64,000 nucleotides of DNA. Origin: Paraburkholderia phenoliruptrix (GTDB lineage Bacteria; Pseudomonadota; Gammaproteobacteria; Burkholderiales; Burkholderiaceae). The stretch covers positions 62,001 through 126,000 of the forward strand of contig NZ_CADIKB010000004.1 in NCBI RefSeq assembly GCF_902859825.1, written 5' to 3'. Shown piece by piece: positions 17,491-26,521 of this stretch (the first letter of the stretch is position 1; each line of letters begins with the position of its first letter). The position numbers and the translations under genes are program-made. The notes under the pieces are model-generated. The model did not search any database and was not told where the DNA came from. It saw nothing but the letters and a program-made list of their open reading frames with translations.

Positions 17491-17557
17491 TGTTACGCGG
17501 CTTCGCGCCGCTGTTACGGGTCATTACGTGCAGCTTTCACCGTAACACCCGGTAACC
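17491..17557. promoter_or_regulatory. TGTTACG repeat cluster in the divergent promoter
   Basis: TGTTACG at 17491-17497 and 17512-17518 (21 bp apart), an inverted copy CGTAACA at 17541-17547 and a related GGTAACC at 17551-17557. Two-helical-turn phasing is typical of OmpR-family dimers. Confidence 0.5.
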
Positions 17558-17612
17558 CTTGAGGCCTGCCTGAAATCGAAAACCGCTCCTGCCGCGCGTT
17601 AAACTCCATTCC

Positions 17613-18338
17613 ATGGCTACTCAAATACTTGTTGTCGACGACGACGTCGAATTGCGCGATCTTCTGCGCGACTATCTGGCCCGCCAGGGGATCGAGGTGT
17701 CGGTGCTGCACGACGCGGGCTCGCTCGAGCGCAGACTCGAACGCGAGCGTCCCGACCTGATCGTGCTCGACCTGATGATGCCGGGCGTGGACGGGCTCAC
17801 CGCTTTGCGCAAGCTGCGCGCGTCGGGCGACGACATTCCCGTCATCATGCTGACCGCGCGCGCGGACGACGTCGACCGGATTGTCGGTCTCGAACTCGGC
17901 GCGGACGACTACCTCGGCAAGCCGTTCAATCCGCGCGAACTGCTCGCGCGCGTGCAGGCGGTGCTGCGCCGTCGCCGCACGTCGCCTTCGGCCGCCGCGC
18001 CGGAGCAGCGCGAGCCGTTCAGCTTCGGCCGCTTCACGCTCGATTTCCAGTCGCGCACGCTGCATCAGGAAGACAAGCCGCTCACGCTGTCGGGCAGCGA
18101 GTTCGCGTTGCTGAAGATCTTCGTCAATCACCCCATGCGCACGCTCACGCGCGAGCGTCTACTCGAGCTGCTGCATGGTCCCGAATACGACGGCACCGAC
18201 CGCGGCATCGACGTGCAGGTGTGGCGTCTGCGGCGCATCCTCGAAACCGACCCGTCCACGCCGCGCTTCATCCAGACCGTGCGCGGGCGGGGCTACGTGT
18301 TCGTGCCGGACGGCGAACAGCATGCGCCGGCCCATTGA
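17613..18338 (+). CDS. OmpR-family response regulator
   Basis: A 241-residue DNA-binding regulator. The receiver domain (about 1-120) has acidic pocket residues Asp9-Asp11, phosphoacceptor Asp53 in VLDLMMPG, and Lys103 in GKPFNPREL. A winged-helix C-terminal domain (about 138-235) carries EFALLKIFVNHPMRTLTRERLLE and the closing RGRGYVF wing motif. The kinase gene overlaps its 3' end by 17 bases, so they form a cognate pair. Beta-proteobacterial OmpR or RstA-like assignment is plausible but not fixed. Likely targets are its own divergent promoter and envelope genes (inference). Confidence 0.93.
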   Translation: MATQILVVDDDVELRDLLRDYLARQGIEVSVLHDAGSLERRLERERPDLIVLDLMMPGVDGLTALRKLRASGDDIPVIMLTARADDVDRIVGLELGADDYLGKPFNPRELLARVQAVLRRRRTSPSAAAPEQREPFSFGRFTLDFQSRTLHQEDKPLTLSGSEFALLKIFVNHPMRTLTRERLLELLHGPEYDGTDRGIDVQVWRLRRILETDPSTPRFIQTVRGRGYVFVPDGEQHAPAH

Positions 18339-19638
18339 CTCACTGTTCGGACGGCTGGCGTTGCTGGTCGTCGCGGTGCTGCTGCTGTCGCATTTCGCGT
18401 GGTATGCGCTCATGCGCCTCGAGCGCAGCCAGCTGCAAACCCGCTACGCCGTCGAAGAAGCCACGTTTCTCGTCGACGCGGTGCGTCAGCACGTGGCCCG
18501 CAACCCGGATCAGCCGCTGCCGTCGCGCGTGAAGCTCGTCGACCCGGCGAGCCCCGAGGTGCCGCCCGACACGGCGGACATGCCGCCGCCGCTCGAGCGC
18601 TTCATTGAAGACGTACGCGACCGCATGCCGTCCGGAACGCAGGTGCGCGTCGGTCTGCCCGGCCGTCCGCCCACGCTGTGGGTGCGGGCGCCCGCCGACC
18701 GCAGCTGGATCGTCGTACCGGTGCAGCCGTTACGGCCGCCGCGTTCGCTCGACCGCACGGTGCTGTGGCTCGTCATCATCTTCTCGTTCGCGGTGATGGC
18801 AGCGCTCTTCGCCGCGTGGGCGCTGCAGCAGCCGTTGCGCTCTCTCGCGCAGGCGGTGGCGCGCTTCGGCCGCGGCCTGCCGGTGCCGCCCGTGCCCGAG
18901 CGCGGGCCGCGCGAGTTGCGGCAATTGACGCATGGCTTCAACCAGATGGTGCAGGAAGTCGCGCGCACGGAAAACGACCGTGCCGTGATGCTCGCGGGCG
19001 TCGCGCACGATCTGAAGACGCCGCTTGCGCGCTTGCGGCTGCGCGCCGAAATGATGGACGAGGCGAAGATGCGCGACGGCGTCGTACGCGACGTGGATTC
19101 AATGACGCACATCGTCGAACAGTTTCTCGTGTTCGCGCACGACGGCGCGGATCGCAGCGAAGCCGTCGAGGTCGACGCGCAGTGCGAGCGCGTGGTGCGC
19201 AGCTATCGGGCGGTGGCCTCCGGCGCGCCCACCGTGCAAACCGACCTGCGGGCGGGCCCGGGTTTCCTGCTGCCCGCCGCCACGCTCGACCGGATTCTGT
19301 CGAACCTGCTCGACAATGCGCATGCGTACGGCGCGCCGCCCATCGTGGTCGCCACTGCGCGCACCGCGGAGGGCTTTACGCTGTCGGTCAGCGACAACGG
19401 CAAGGGCATCGCCGCGCAAGACCTCGTCAATGCGAGCCGGCCTTTCGTGCGGCTCGATCCGGCGCGCGGCGGCAATGGCCACAGCGGACTCGGGCTCGCC
19501 ATTGTCGAGCGGCTGGTGCGGCGTGCCGGCGGCGAGTGGCAGATCGGCAATCACGAAGGCCGTGGCTTGCGCGTCTTGATGAGCTTTCCGTTTGCCGCGG
19601 TGCCTCAGGCGAGGGCGGCTTCGGAAACGGTCTGGTGA
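18322..19638 (+). CDS. sensor histidine kinase (EnvZ-like)
   Basis: A 438-residue inner-membrane kinase. One helix near residues 11-28 and a second near 150-170 enclose a periplasmic sensor of about 120 residues rich in proline. A HAMP linker (LQQPLRSLAQAVARFGRGL) follows. The H-box has His229 in GVAHDLKTPLARLRLRAEMM, then an N-box (NLLDNAHAYG), G1 (VSDNGKGI) and G2 (GHSGLGLAI). It autophosphorylates and passes phosphate to the upstream regulator. The ATG at 18322 lies inside the regulator's last codons; translational coupling is likely. Longer in-frame starts would bury the gene in its neighbour. Confidence 0.93.
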   Translation: MRRPIDSLFGRLALLVVAVLLLSHFAWYALMRLERSQLQTRYAVEEATFLVDAVRQHVARNPDQPLPSRVKLVDPASPEVPPDTADMPPPLERFIEDVRDRMPSGTQVRVGLPGRPPTLWVRAPADRSWIVVPVQPLRPPRSLDRTVLWLVIIFSFAVMAALFAAWALQQPLRSLAQAVARFGRGLPVPPVPERGPRELRQLTHGFNQMVQEVARTENDRAVMLAGVAHDLKTPLARLRLRAEMMDEAKMRDGVVRDVDSMTHIVEQFLVFAHDGADRSEAVEVDAQCERVVRSYRAVASGAPTVQTDLRAGPGFLLPAATLDRILSNLLDNAHAYGAPPIVVATARTAEGFTLSVSDNGKGIAAQDLVNASRPFVRLDPARGGNGHSGLGLAIVERLVRRAGGEWQIGNHEGRGLRVLMSFPFAAVPQARAASETVW

Positions 19639-19841
19639 TTCGGATGCAGGCGCGGCGTGGGTCGCCCGGCCGCCTCGCGAGTGGTTTGTGGAATGGTTTG
19701 TACCCTGGTTCGCGGCGCTCGCCGGGCGGCCTTCTTGCTGACCTGTGATGCCGCTCCTGATGCGGCTCCTGATCGCCGCCGCGGCTGCCCGCCACGACCA
19801 CGAGCTCGACCTCGGCCGCCGCCGCTTCAAACCCTCGCGTT

Positions 19842-20108
19842 TTAATCCGAGAACAGTGTATTCAGCGCGTTCGCCGCCTCGCTGTCCACCGTATTCCACG
19901 TCGCGCTCTCGGCCTCGAAAATATAGTGGGTCGTATATTTGCCGAGGCGCTCAAGTATTTCTTCCTGAATGACTTCCGGCGCGACGTCCAGCTTCAGATA
20001 CCACGCGGTGGACGACAGCCGCGTCTGGAACGCGCCATATTCGGCCAGCAAATTGTCGAACGCGTCAGCGTCCTGATCGCGGCAGACAATGACCAGATTT
20101 CCCTTCAT
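19842..20108 (-). CDS. small conserved-type protein with possible Cas2/SinR-like fold
   Basis: An 88-residue protein, unrecognised by exact name. It opens with a hydrophobic strand (MKGNLVIVCRD), then a helix (AFDNLLAEYGAFQTRL), a strand with SSTAWYLKL, a second helix (EVIQEEILERLGKYTTHY) and a strand IFEAESATW. This beta-alpha-beta-beta-alpha-beta order and the 'S-(T/V)-W-hydrophobic' strand recall the small ferredoxin-like Cas2/VapD/SinR group. There is no CRISPR or cas gene nearby. The fold suggestion is inference from pattern only. The ATG has GGGAGATTCGC just upstream, supporting a real gene. Confidence 0.7.
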   Translation of the reverse strand: MKGNLVIVCRDQDADAFDNLLAEYGAFQTRLSSTAWYLKLDVAPEVIQEEILERLGKYTTHYIFEAESATWNTVDSEAANALNTLFSD

Positions 20109-20230
20109 GCGAATCTCCCGTTAAAGCGGTAGCGACAACTCGAACTCAGTGTCGATCATACCTGCTCGTTCGCGGGAGGCTCGGTGGCCGGCTTGCGTGG
20201 CACCAGACGGCGGACTCGCCGTCACGGACG

Positions 20231-21922
20231 TTACCAGACGTTGGCGACCGTGCGCGCCGGCGGGGCGGTGTCGTCGGGCGGCAGCGCCTCCGTGCGATCG
20301 CGGCCGCCGGTTTTGGCCGCGTAGAGCGCCGTGTCGGCGCGGCTCATGATCCGCTCCGGGAGGTCGTCGACGGAAAGCTCGGTGATGCCGATGCTCACCG
20401 AGAGCGTGACCGAAGCCGGCAACTGCGCCGACGGCACGGCCTTCAGACGCAAGCGCAAGCGCTCAACCACTTCGCGGCCGCCGGCCAGGTCGGTGGCCGG
20501 CAGCAGCAGTCCGAACTCCTCGCCGCCGAGCCGGCCGATCGCGTCGGCGCCGCGCAGTTCCGCACGGCAGGTGTCGACGAAATGTTCGAGCGCGCGGTCG
20601 CCGGCCGCATGGCCGAAGCGGTCGTTGATCTGCTTGAAGTGATCCAGGTCGGCAATCGCCATGCACAGCGGCTGGTTCCCCAAATGCGCGCGGTCGATCT
20701 CGTGACGCAGCAGGTCGAGGAAATAGCGCCGCGACAGCGCGCCCGTCAGCGCGTCGTGGCGCGCCTCGGCCGACAGCAGCGTATTCGCCGACTGCAGCTG
20801 CTCGGCGAGATCGCGCGTGGCCCGGTGATGCCGCCGCTCGCGCACATACGACACGGTGATGACCCACGCGAGCGCCACGGTTCCCGCAAGCGTCAGAAAC
20901 ACCAGCAGATGATCGCGTTTATGGTTGCGCAGGAGCTCGGGCCAGGCCGACAGCGGCTCGACGAGATGCGCCGAGAGCCCCGAATTCAGGCCGCCGCGCG
21001 TCTGATACAGCGACGGCCCCGGCCGTCCGGTCGAGCCGAACAGCTGCTCGGCGATCGCGGGGGAGACCCACGGCGCCTGCTCGCGCATGAGGGGATCGAC
21101 GCGAATCTCGATGTCCGGGAATACGTCCCGCCGATAGGTCACGCTGCGCTCGGCGGTGCTCATTTTCGTGACGCGAGAGTTGGGCAGCGCGCGGCCTTCG
21201 AGCTTGCTGTCGTGCGCCATGATGATGACGCCGTTGTCGTCGGCGACGAAGGTGCCGACGTGCGCGACCCAGTGGCGCAGCCGCGCGATCCCGACCTTGG
21301 CGACGACCGCGCCCGCCAGCTCGCCGTCCGCATAGACCGGCACCGCGATGAAGATGCCGGGTTCGCCGCTCGTGCGGCCCACGCCATACGTCTCCGAGAA
21401 CGCGCCCAGCAGCGCGTTGGTGAGGTAGGCGCGCACGCGCATGTCGACGCCGACGAAAGAAGCGCCTCGCGCCTGTGAGCCGCCTACCACGTCGCTCGAG
21501 GCCACGCAGATGCCGTTTGCATTGACGAGCCACACCTGATCGAGCCCGGAGAAGCCCTGCGCCCGGTGCAGAAAGGTGTTCACCGCGTTCATGCGCGCGT
21601 CTTTGAGCAACGCGGCGCGCAGCGCGGGTTCCGTCGCCTCGCCGTTCGCGGCATAATTCCGGGATTGCACCAGGGCGTTCTGGACCACGTCCATTTCGGC
21701 CATGGTTGCGGGGATAGCCCGCGACATGGCAAGGTCGCTCGCGATCACCTCGGCCATGTTGTCGACGATCGACGCGGCCATCTGGCGTTGCGCGCGCAGC
21801 GCCGCGTCGAGCTCTTGCTGTACCATCCGGTCCGCGACCATGCCGGCCACGAACCAGCAAGCCAGTACGATCAGCATGAAGCCGATCGGGCCGGTTGCCT
21901 GGCGCAAGGTTGTCCTGTTCAT
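20231..21922 (-). CDS. diguanylate cyclase with extracytoplasmic Cache-type sensor
   Basis: A 563-residue inner-membrane enzyme that makes the second messenger c-di-GMP. A first helix (about 10-30) and a second (near 340-360) bound a periplasmic sensor of roughly 300 residues with Cache-like segments (QVWLVNANGICVASSD and IFIAVPVYADGELAGAVVAKV). A cytosolic GGDEF domain holds the active-site GGEEF at 466-470, with DHFKQINDRFGHAAGD just before. No RxxD inhibitory motif is obvious before GGEEF. The ATG at 21920-21922 has AGAGGG nearby and starts just before the first helix; an upstream codon at 21955 is less likely. It appears monocistronic. Confidence 0.92.
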   Translation of the reverse strand: MNRTTLRQATGPIGFMLIVLACWFVAGMVADRMVQQELDAALRAQRQMAASIVDNMAEVIASDLAMSRAIPATMAEMDVVQNALVQSRNYAANGEATEPALRAALLKDARMNAVNTFLHRAQGFSGLDQVWLVNANGICVASSDVVGGSQARGASFVGVDMRVRAYLTNALLGAFSETYGVGRTSGEPGIFIAVPVYADGELAGAVVAKVGIARLRHWVAHVGTFVADDNGVIIMAHDSKLEGRALPNSRVTKMSTAERSVTYRRDVFPDIEIRVDPLMREQAPWVSPAIAEQLFGSTGRPGPSLYQTRGGLNSGLSAHLVEPLSAWPELLRNHKRDHLLVFLTLAGTVALAWVITVSYVRERRHHRATRDLAEQLQSANTLLSAEARHDALTGALSRRYFLDLLRHEIDRAHLGNQPLCMAIADLDHFKQINDRFGHAAGDRALEHFVDTCRAELRGADAIGRLGGEEFGLLLPATDLAGGREVVERLRLRLKAVPSAQLPASVTLSVSIGITELSVDDLPERIMSRADTALYAAKTGGRDRTEALPPDDTAPPARTVANVW

Positions 21923-22673
21923 CGACCCTCTGATCCGTCTGGCTGAGACATGCAACTAGCTTATTCGTGGCAGCGCCGCGGCGCCGATCGGTCCGACGCC
22001 TCGCCCCGCGTTTCGCTCGGGGTTGCGCCGCGCGCCTTCTGGCCGCGTCGGTTTTTGCCGTTATTGCACCAGGCGGTCGTACGCCGCCGCAGCGGCCCGG
22101 GATAAAACCACCAATAAAGGTGCATCTTTGTGGATTTTAACCGCCATGGGGCCAGACGGCATCGTTATTGGGGAATGAAATCCATATTGTGGCGGCATCC
22201 ATCCAGCTTTTAACGGCAGCCGCGCACGTTTCTTGATGGTGCGCGCAGGGATGCCCGAGGCGCACGCGCCAATGATCGCGGCATGGCCGACGCTCTTCGG
22301 CGGAAGGCCCCTGTCAGCGCATTGCGGGCCCGTTGTCAGGCGGCCACTGCAAGTTGCCAAGAATTGCCGTCAAAGGTTGTGCCTGAAACATAGGATGGTG
22401 TAGTGTCGTGCCGTCCAAAACAAAGGAAAGCTCGCCAGCCTACGGGCGGCGCCTGCGGCGACAGGACTCTGGCTTGACGATCGACGCTCCGGGGCGGCTT
22501 GCCCAGCGGCGCTCGCGTTGCCGGTCCAGATGTCTCCTACGCTAACGATTTACCGCTCACACGCGTTTTGCCATGCCTGATTTCCGCTTTCCGGACCGAT
22601 CTTCAGACCGCCGCGCGGCAGCCGCGGCCTCCTTCTCGCGTTCGAGCGCCTGTATACATAAGGAGTGGGTCTG
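21923..22673. other. long intergenic region upstream of the double permease
   Basis: About 750 bases. No frame on either strand has family-like composition; the best (99 codons at 22061-22360, minus) lacks a ribosome site and hydrophobic or domain pattern. The last 250 bases should contain the promoter and a leader for the ABC genes. I looked for a guanidine-type (ykkC) or other known riboswitch core and did not find one. Confidence 0.5.
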
Positions 22674-24425
22674 ATGGATTTCAGCTTTGACCTGAAGCGC
22701 ACCGCCAATGCGTCCGCATGGCGCGTGCTGCCCAATCGCTGGGACTTCGTCGCGTTCCCGCTCATCATCTGCATTATCGCGATGGCGGCGATCGGCTTTC
22801 ACGAGACGCTCGCGCCGATGTCGACACTGAAAACCCAGGCGATCTCGCTCGATCCGGCGAATCTGCCCGAGTACGCGATGCGCACCACCTTGCGCATGCT
22901 CGCGGCGATGGTCGCGTCGCTGATCTTCACGCTCGTCTACGGCACGCTCGCCGCGAAAAGCCGCCGCGCCGGCCTCGTGCTGGTGCCTATTCTCGACATC
23001 CTGCAGTCGGTGCCGGTGCTCGGCTACATCTCGTTTACCGTCACGTTCTTTCTTGCGCTCTTTCCCGGGCGCGTGCTCGGCGCCGAACTCGCGGCAATCT
23101 TCGCGATCTTCACGAGCCAGGCGTGGAACATGACGTTCAGCTTCTACCAGTCGCTGCGCACGGTGCCGCGCGATCTAGACGAAGTCTCGCGCGGTTTTCA
23201 TCTGACGTCGTGGCAGCGCTTCTGGAAGCTGGAAGTGCCGTTCTCCATGCCCGGCCTCATCTGGAACATGATGATGTCGATGTCGGGCGGCTGGTTTTTC
23301 GTGGTCGCTTCCGAGGCGATCACGGTCGGCAACAACACGATCACGCTGCCCGGCATCGGCGCCTATCTCGCAGCGGCCATCACGGAGAAGAACCTGCACG
23401 CGATCGGCTGGGTGATTCTGGCGATGACCGTGGTGATTCTCGCGTACGACCAGCTCCTGTTCCGCCCGCTGGTGGCGTGGGCCGACAAGTTCCGCATGGA
23501 AAACACCAGTTCCGGCGACGCGCCCGAATCCTGGCTGCTCGACCTGATTCGCCGCACGCGCCTGATTCACCGGCTGCTCGTGCCGCTCGGCTGGATGTTC
23601 GCGAAGGCGGCGCGCGTGCCGTTCCGCCTGCCCGCGCTGCAAGGGCCGCGCTTCCCGATTCCGCAGATGCAGAAGAGCTCGCGCGTCGGCGACATCGTGT
23701 GGGGCGCGCTGGTGCTGCTCGGCACCGTGTATGTGGTGTATCGCGTGTTCATCTACGTGCGCACCGGCGTGTCGCTGGACGAGGTCGGCCACGTGTTTCT
23801 GCTCGGTCTTATCACGCTGTTGCGCGTGGTGCTGCTGATCGCGCTGGCTTCTGTGATCTGGGTGCCGGTCGGCGTGCTGATCGGCTTGCGGCCGGCGCTC
23901 GCCGAGAAGATCCAGCCGCTCGCGCAGTTCCTGGCGGCGTTTCCGGCGAACCTGCTGTTTCCAGTGTTCGTGATCGTGATCGTGCGCTTCCATCTGAACC
24001 CGGACGTCTGGCTCTCGCCGCTGATCGTGCTCGGCACGCAGTGGTATATCCTGTTCAACGTGATTGCCGGCGCGACGTCGTATCCGAACGACTATCGCGA
24101 GGCGGCCAAGAATTTTCATATTCGCGGCTGGCAATGGTGGCGTCAGGCCATGTTGCCGGGCATCTTCCCGTACTACGTGACGGGCGCGATCACCGCGTCG
24201 GGCGGCGCCTGGAACGCGAGCATCGTCGCGGAATTCGTGCAGTGGGGCGACACCAGGGTTGCCGCGCACGGGCTCGGCGCCTATATCGCGCAGTCCACTG
24301 CCGCGGGCGATTATCCGAAGATCATTGTCGGCATCGCCGTGATGTCGCTGTTCGTGACGTTGTTCAACCGCCTGCTGTGGCGCCCGATGTACGCCTACGC
24401 GGAAGCCAAGCTTCGGCTGGACTGA
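22674..24425 (+). CDS. fused double permease of a NitT/TauT-like ABC transporter
   Basis: A 583-residue membrane protein made of two permease units in one chain. The first unit (about 30-260) has the coupling loop DLDEVSRGFHLTSWQRFWKLEVPFSMPGL, and the second (about 340-580) has NDYREAAKNFHIRGWQWWRQAMLPGIFPYYV; each resembles the EAA loop of nitrate/sulfonate/taurine permeases. Twelve or so helices are predicted by eye. It would form the whole pore with the ATPase encoded 90 bases downstream. No periplasmic binding protein is present. The ATG at 22674 follows AAGGAG by eight bases. Substrate unknown. Confidence 0.9.
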   Translation: MDFSFDLKRTANASAWRVLPNRWDFVAFPLIICIIAMAAIGFHETLAPMSTLKTQAISLDPANLPEYAMRTTLRMLAAMVASLIFTLVYGTLAAKSRRAGLVLVPILDILQSVPVLGYISFTVTFFLALFPGRVLGAELAAIFAIFTSQAWNMTFSFYQSLRTVPRDLDEVSRGFHLTSWQRFWKLEVPFSMPGLIWNMMMSMSGGWFFVVASEAITVGNNTITLPGIGAYLAAAITEKNLHAIGWVILAMTVVILAYDQLLFRPLVAWADKFRMENTSSGDAPESWLLDLIRRTRLIHRLLVPLGWMFAKAARVPFRLPALQGPRFPIPQMQKSSRVGDIVWGALVLLGTVYVVYRVFIYVRTGVSLDEVGHVFLLGLITLLRVVLLIALASVIWVPVGVLIGLRPALAEKIQPLAQFLAAFPANLLFPVFVIVIVRFHLNPDVWLSPLIVLGTQWYILFNVIAGATSYPNDYREAAKNFHIRGWQWWRQAMLPGIFPYYVTGAITASGGAWNASIVAEFVQWGDTRVAAHGLGAYIAQSTAAGDYPKIIVGIAVMSLFVTLFNRLLWRPMYAYAEAKLRLD

Positions 24426-24515
24426 GGCCCCGCCGCTGCCGCTACGCGCCGGCCCCGAGGAAGCACGAAGACCTGGGCGGCCCGGCGTTTTCCTGAGAAT
24501 TGAAGGCATAACGCG

Positions 24516-25862
24516 ATGCAAAATCCTAAAGCTGCAATGACCGCTGCGCCGATCCAGACGCCGCCGAAGCCGCCGCGCCTCGGCGAAGAAATCCTGCGCG
24601 TCAAGGACGTGTGCCGCGGTTTCAACAAGACGCAGGGCGAACTGCTTGTTCTCGACGACGCGAACCTGTCGCTGCGCGAAGGGGAGATCGTCGGGCTGCT
24701 CGGGCGTTCGGGCTCGGGCAAGTCGACGCTTCTGCGCATCATCGCCGGTCTGATCGAGCCGACCGACGGCGAAGTCACCTATATGGGCAAGCCGCTCGAG
24801 GGCCCGGCGAAGGGCGTCGCGATGGTGTTCCAGACGTTCGCGCTGTTCCCGTGGCTCACCGTGCTGCAAAACGTGGAAGCCGGACTGGAGGCGCAGGGCG
24901 TGGCGGCGCGCGAGCGGCGCGAGCGCGCGCTCGCGGCAATCGACCTGATCGGCCTCGACGGCTTCGAAAACGCTTATCCGCGCGAGCTGTCGGGCGGCAT
25001 GCGCCAGCGCGTCGGTTTTGCGCGCGCGCTGGTGGTCGACCCGACGCTCCTGCTGATGGACGAGCCGTTCTCCGCGCTCGACGTGCTGACCGCCGAGACC
25101 TTGCGTACCGACCTGCTCGACTTGTGGACGCAAGGCCGCATGCCGATCAAGTCGGTGCTGATCGTCACGCACAACATTGAAGAGGCCGTCTTCATGTGCG
25201 ACCGGATTCTCGTGTTGTCGTCGAATCCGGGCCGCGTGATTGCCGAAATCAAGGTGCCGTTCAAGCATCCGCGCAATCGTCTCGACCCGGCGTTCCGGCG
25301 GCTGGTCGACGAAATCTACGCGAAGATGACCGCGCGTCAGACCGACGAGAAGACGAGGAAGGGGCTGGAACTGCACAGCTGGTTGCCGCATGTGTCGACC
25401 AACCTGATGGCCGGCCTGATCGAGACGCTCGCCGCGGCGCCGTACCACGGCCGCGCGGACATGCCGGAAATTGCGCGTTCGCTGCACCTGGAAGTGGATG
25501 ATCTGTTCCCGGTCGCGGAAGTGCTCCAGCATCTCGGTTTCGCGGACGTGCGCGAGGGCGATATTTTCCTGACGCCGCCCGCGCGCGTGTTCGCCGAGTT
25601 CGGCACCCAGGAGCGCAAGATGATGTTCGCCGAGCATCTGCTGCGCCATGTGCCGCTTGCCGCGCGAATCAAGAAGGTGCTCAACGAGCGCCCGGGGCAC
25701 CGCGCGCCGCGCGTGCGCTTCGAGCAGGAACTGGAAGACTTTTTGTCGGATAGCGCCGCGGAAGAGACGCTCGACGCGGTCATCAACTGGGGCCGCTACG
25801 GCGAGATTTTCTCGTACAACGACCAGACCGAAATCTTCAGTCTGGAAGACGTGGAGTCGTGA
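24516..25862 (+). CDS. ABC transporter ATPase with C-terminal AAA-associated domain
   Basis: A 448-residue protein. Its first about 260 residues are a nitrate/sulfonate-type ATPase with Walker A GRSGSGKS, Q-loop FQTFALFPW, signature LSGGMRQR, Walker B LLLMDEPFSALD and H-loop IVTHNIEEA. The remaining about 170 residues match the AAA-associated C-terminal domain family, a helical winged-helix-like region (HLEVDDLFPVAEVLQHLGFADVREGDIFLTPPARVF). Such ATPases pair with double permeases lacking a binding protein. The C-domain may sense a ligand and gate the transporter (inference). A bidirectional terminator follows. Confidence 0.92.
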   Translation: MQNPKAAMTAAPIQTPPKPPRLGEEILRVKDVCRGFNKTQGELLVLDDANLSLREGEIVGLLGRSGSGKSTLLRIIAGLIEPTDGEVTYMGKPLEGPAKGVAMVFQTFALFPWLTVLQNVEAGLEAQGVAARERRERALAAIDLIGLDGFENAYPRELSGGMRQRVGFARALVVDPTLLLMDEPFSALDVLTAETLRTDLLDLWTQGRMPIKSVLIVTHNIEEAVFMCDRILVLSSNPGRVIAEIKVPFKHPRNRLDPAFRRLVDEIYAKMTARQTDEKTRKGLELHSWLPHVSTNLMAGLIETLAAAPYHGRADMPEIARSLHLEVDDLFPVAEVLQHLGFADVREGDIFLTPPARVFAEFGTQERKMMFAEHLLRHVPLAARIKKVLNERPGHRAPRVRFEQELEDFLSDSAAEETLDAVINWGRYGEIFSYNDQTEIFSLEDVES

Positions 25863-25893
25863 TCGCACGCGTGTTCATGCGCCCGGTTCAATG

Positions 25894-25923
25894 AAAACGG
25901 CAGGGGAGACCCTGCCGTTTTTT
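25894..25923. terminator. bidirectional intrinsic terminator
   Basis: AAAACGGCAGGG pairs with CCCTGCCGTTTT. T-rich tails occur on both strands, so it serves the ABC ATPase gene on plus and the lipoprotein pair on minus. Confidence 0.85.
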
Positions 25924-25978
25924 CGTTCTGCCGCGCGGACCGTGGATTGTCCTGCGTCGGGCGCCATGCGCGTCGCGG

Positions 25979-26521
25979 CTACTGCAGAGTGCCCCAGCGC
26001 TCCACCGCGGGCTCGGCAGACGCCCATTTCCAGCCCTTGTCCTGCTGACACGCGCTGGCCGTGTACCAGTCTTCGTGCGCGTTGGGGCCGTCGCCGTCCT
26101 GCACCGAGAACACGAATTCCTTGCACAGCGCGAGCGCCGAACCGAACGCGCGCGTGACGCGCACCTGGCCGTGGCCGTTTTCAATGGGCAGCGTATGTTT
26201 GACGGACCACGGCCGTGTTTCGCCGACCGGCATGGCGCCGGCCAATGCCGCGATCAGGTTCTGCTGATCGCTGTGCATGGTGCGCATGTAGCGGCCGACG
26301 GCCTCGTCGGTTGCCGCTTGCACGGCGATACCGACGCCGATGCCCACCGCCGGATTCGAGGTGACGAGACCGGACGCCACACCGGCGGCCGCGCCGCTGG
26401 CCGCGCCGATCGACGAGCAGCCGCTCATCAGCACACTCGCGCCGATGCACAGCGCACCGGCGAACGCCGTCAGGCTCACGCGACGAAGCGGCTTGGCAGC
26501 CGCGAGCGCACGCGCCGTCAT
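25979..26521 (-). CDS. lipoprotein, tandem paralogue 2
   Basis: A 180-residue predicted lipoprotein of unknown function. The signal region ends in the lipobox VLMSGCSS (Cys near residue 34). A glycine/alanine-rich segment (AASGAAAGVASGLVTSNPAVGIGVGIAVQAATDEAVG) resembling glycine-zipper lipoproteins follows, then a soluble domain with PWSVKHTLPIE, RAFGSALALCKEFVFSV and a C-terminal WKWASAEPAVERWG. The same layout and ending occur in the upstream gene, so the two arose by duplication. Its ATG overlaps the upstream stop by four bases, showing coupled translation. Probably anchored in the outer membrane; the role is unknown. Confidence 0.82.
   Translation of the reverse strand: MTARALAAAKPLRRVSLTAFAGALCIGASVLMSGCSSIGAASGAAAGVASGLVTSNPAVGIGVGIAVQAATDEAVGRYMRTMHSDQQNLIAALAGAMPVGETRPWSVKHTLPIENGHGQVRVTRAFGSALALCKEFVFSVQDGDGPNAHEDWYTASACQQDKGWKWASAEPAVERWGTLQ

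Noticed and set aside
22061..22360. A 99-codon minus-strand frame in the long gap before the double permease.
   Set aside because: No ribosome site, no domain pattern, and mixed composition; probably chance.
21956..22673. Possible guanidine-type riboswitch upstream of NitT/TauT-like genes.
   Set aside because: Such riboswitches are known upstream of similar transporters, but the conserved core sequences were not found on inspection.
23175..25868. An 897-codon open frame antisense to the permease and ATPase genes.
   Set aside because: It is rich in His/Arg/Glu/Gln and lacks any domain; an artefact of GC-biased third positions opposite two clearly real genes.
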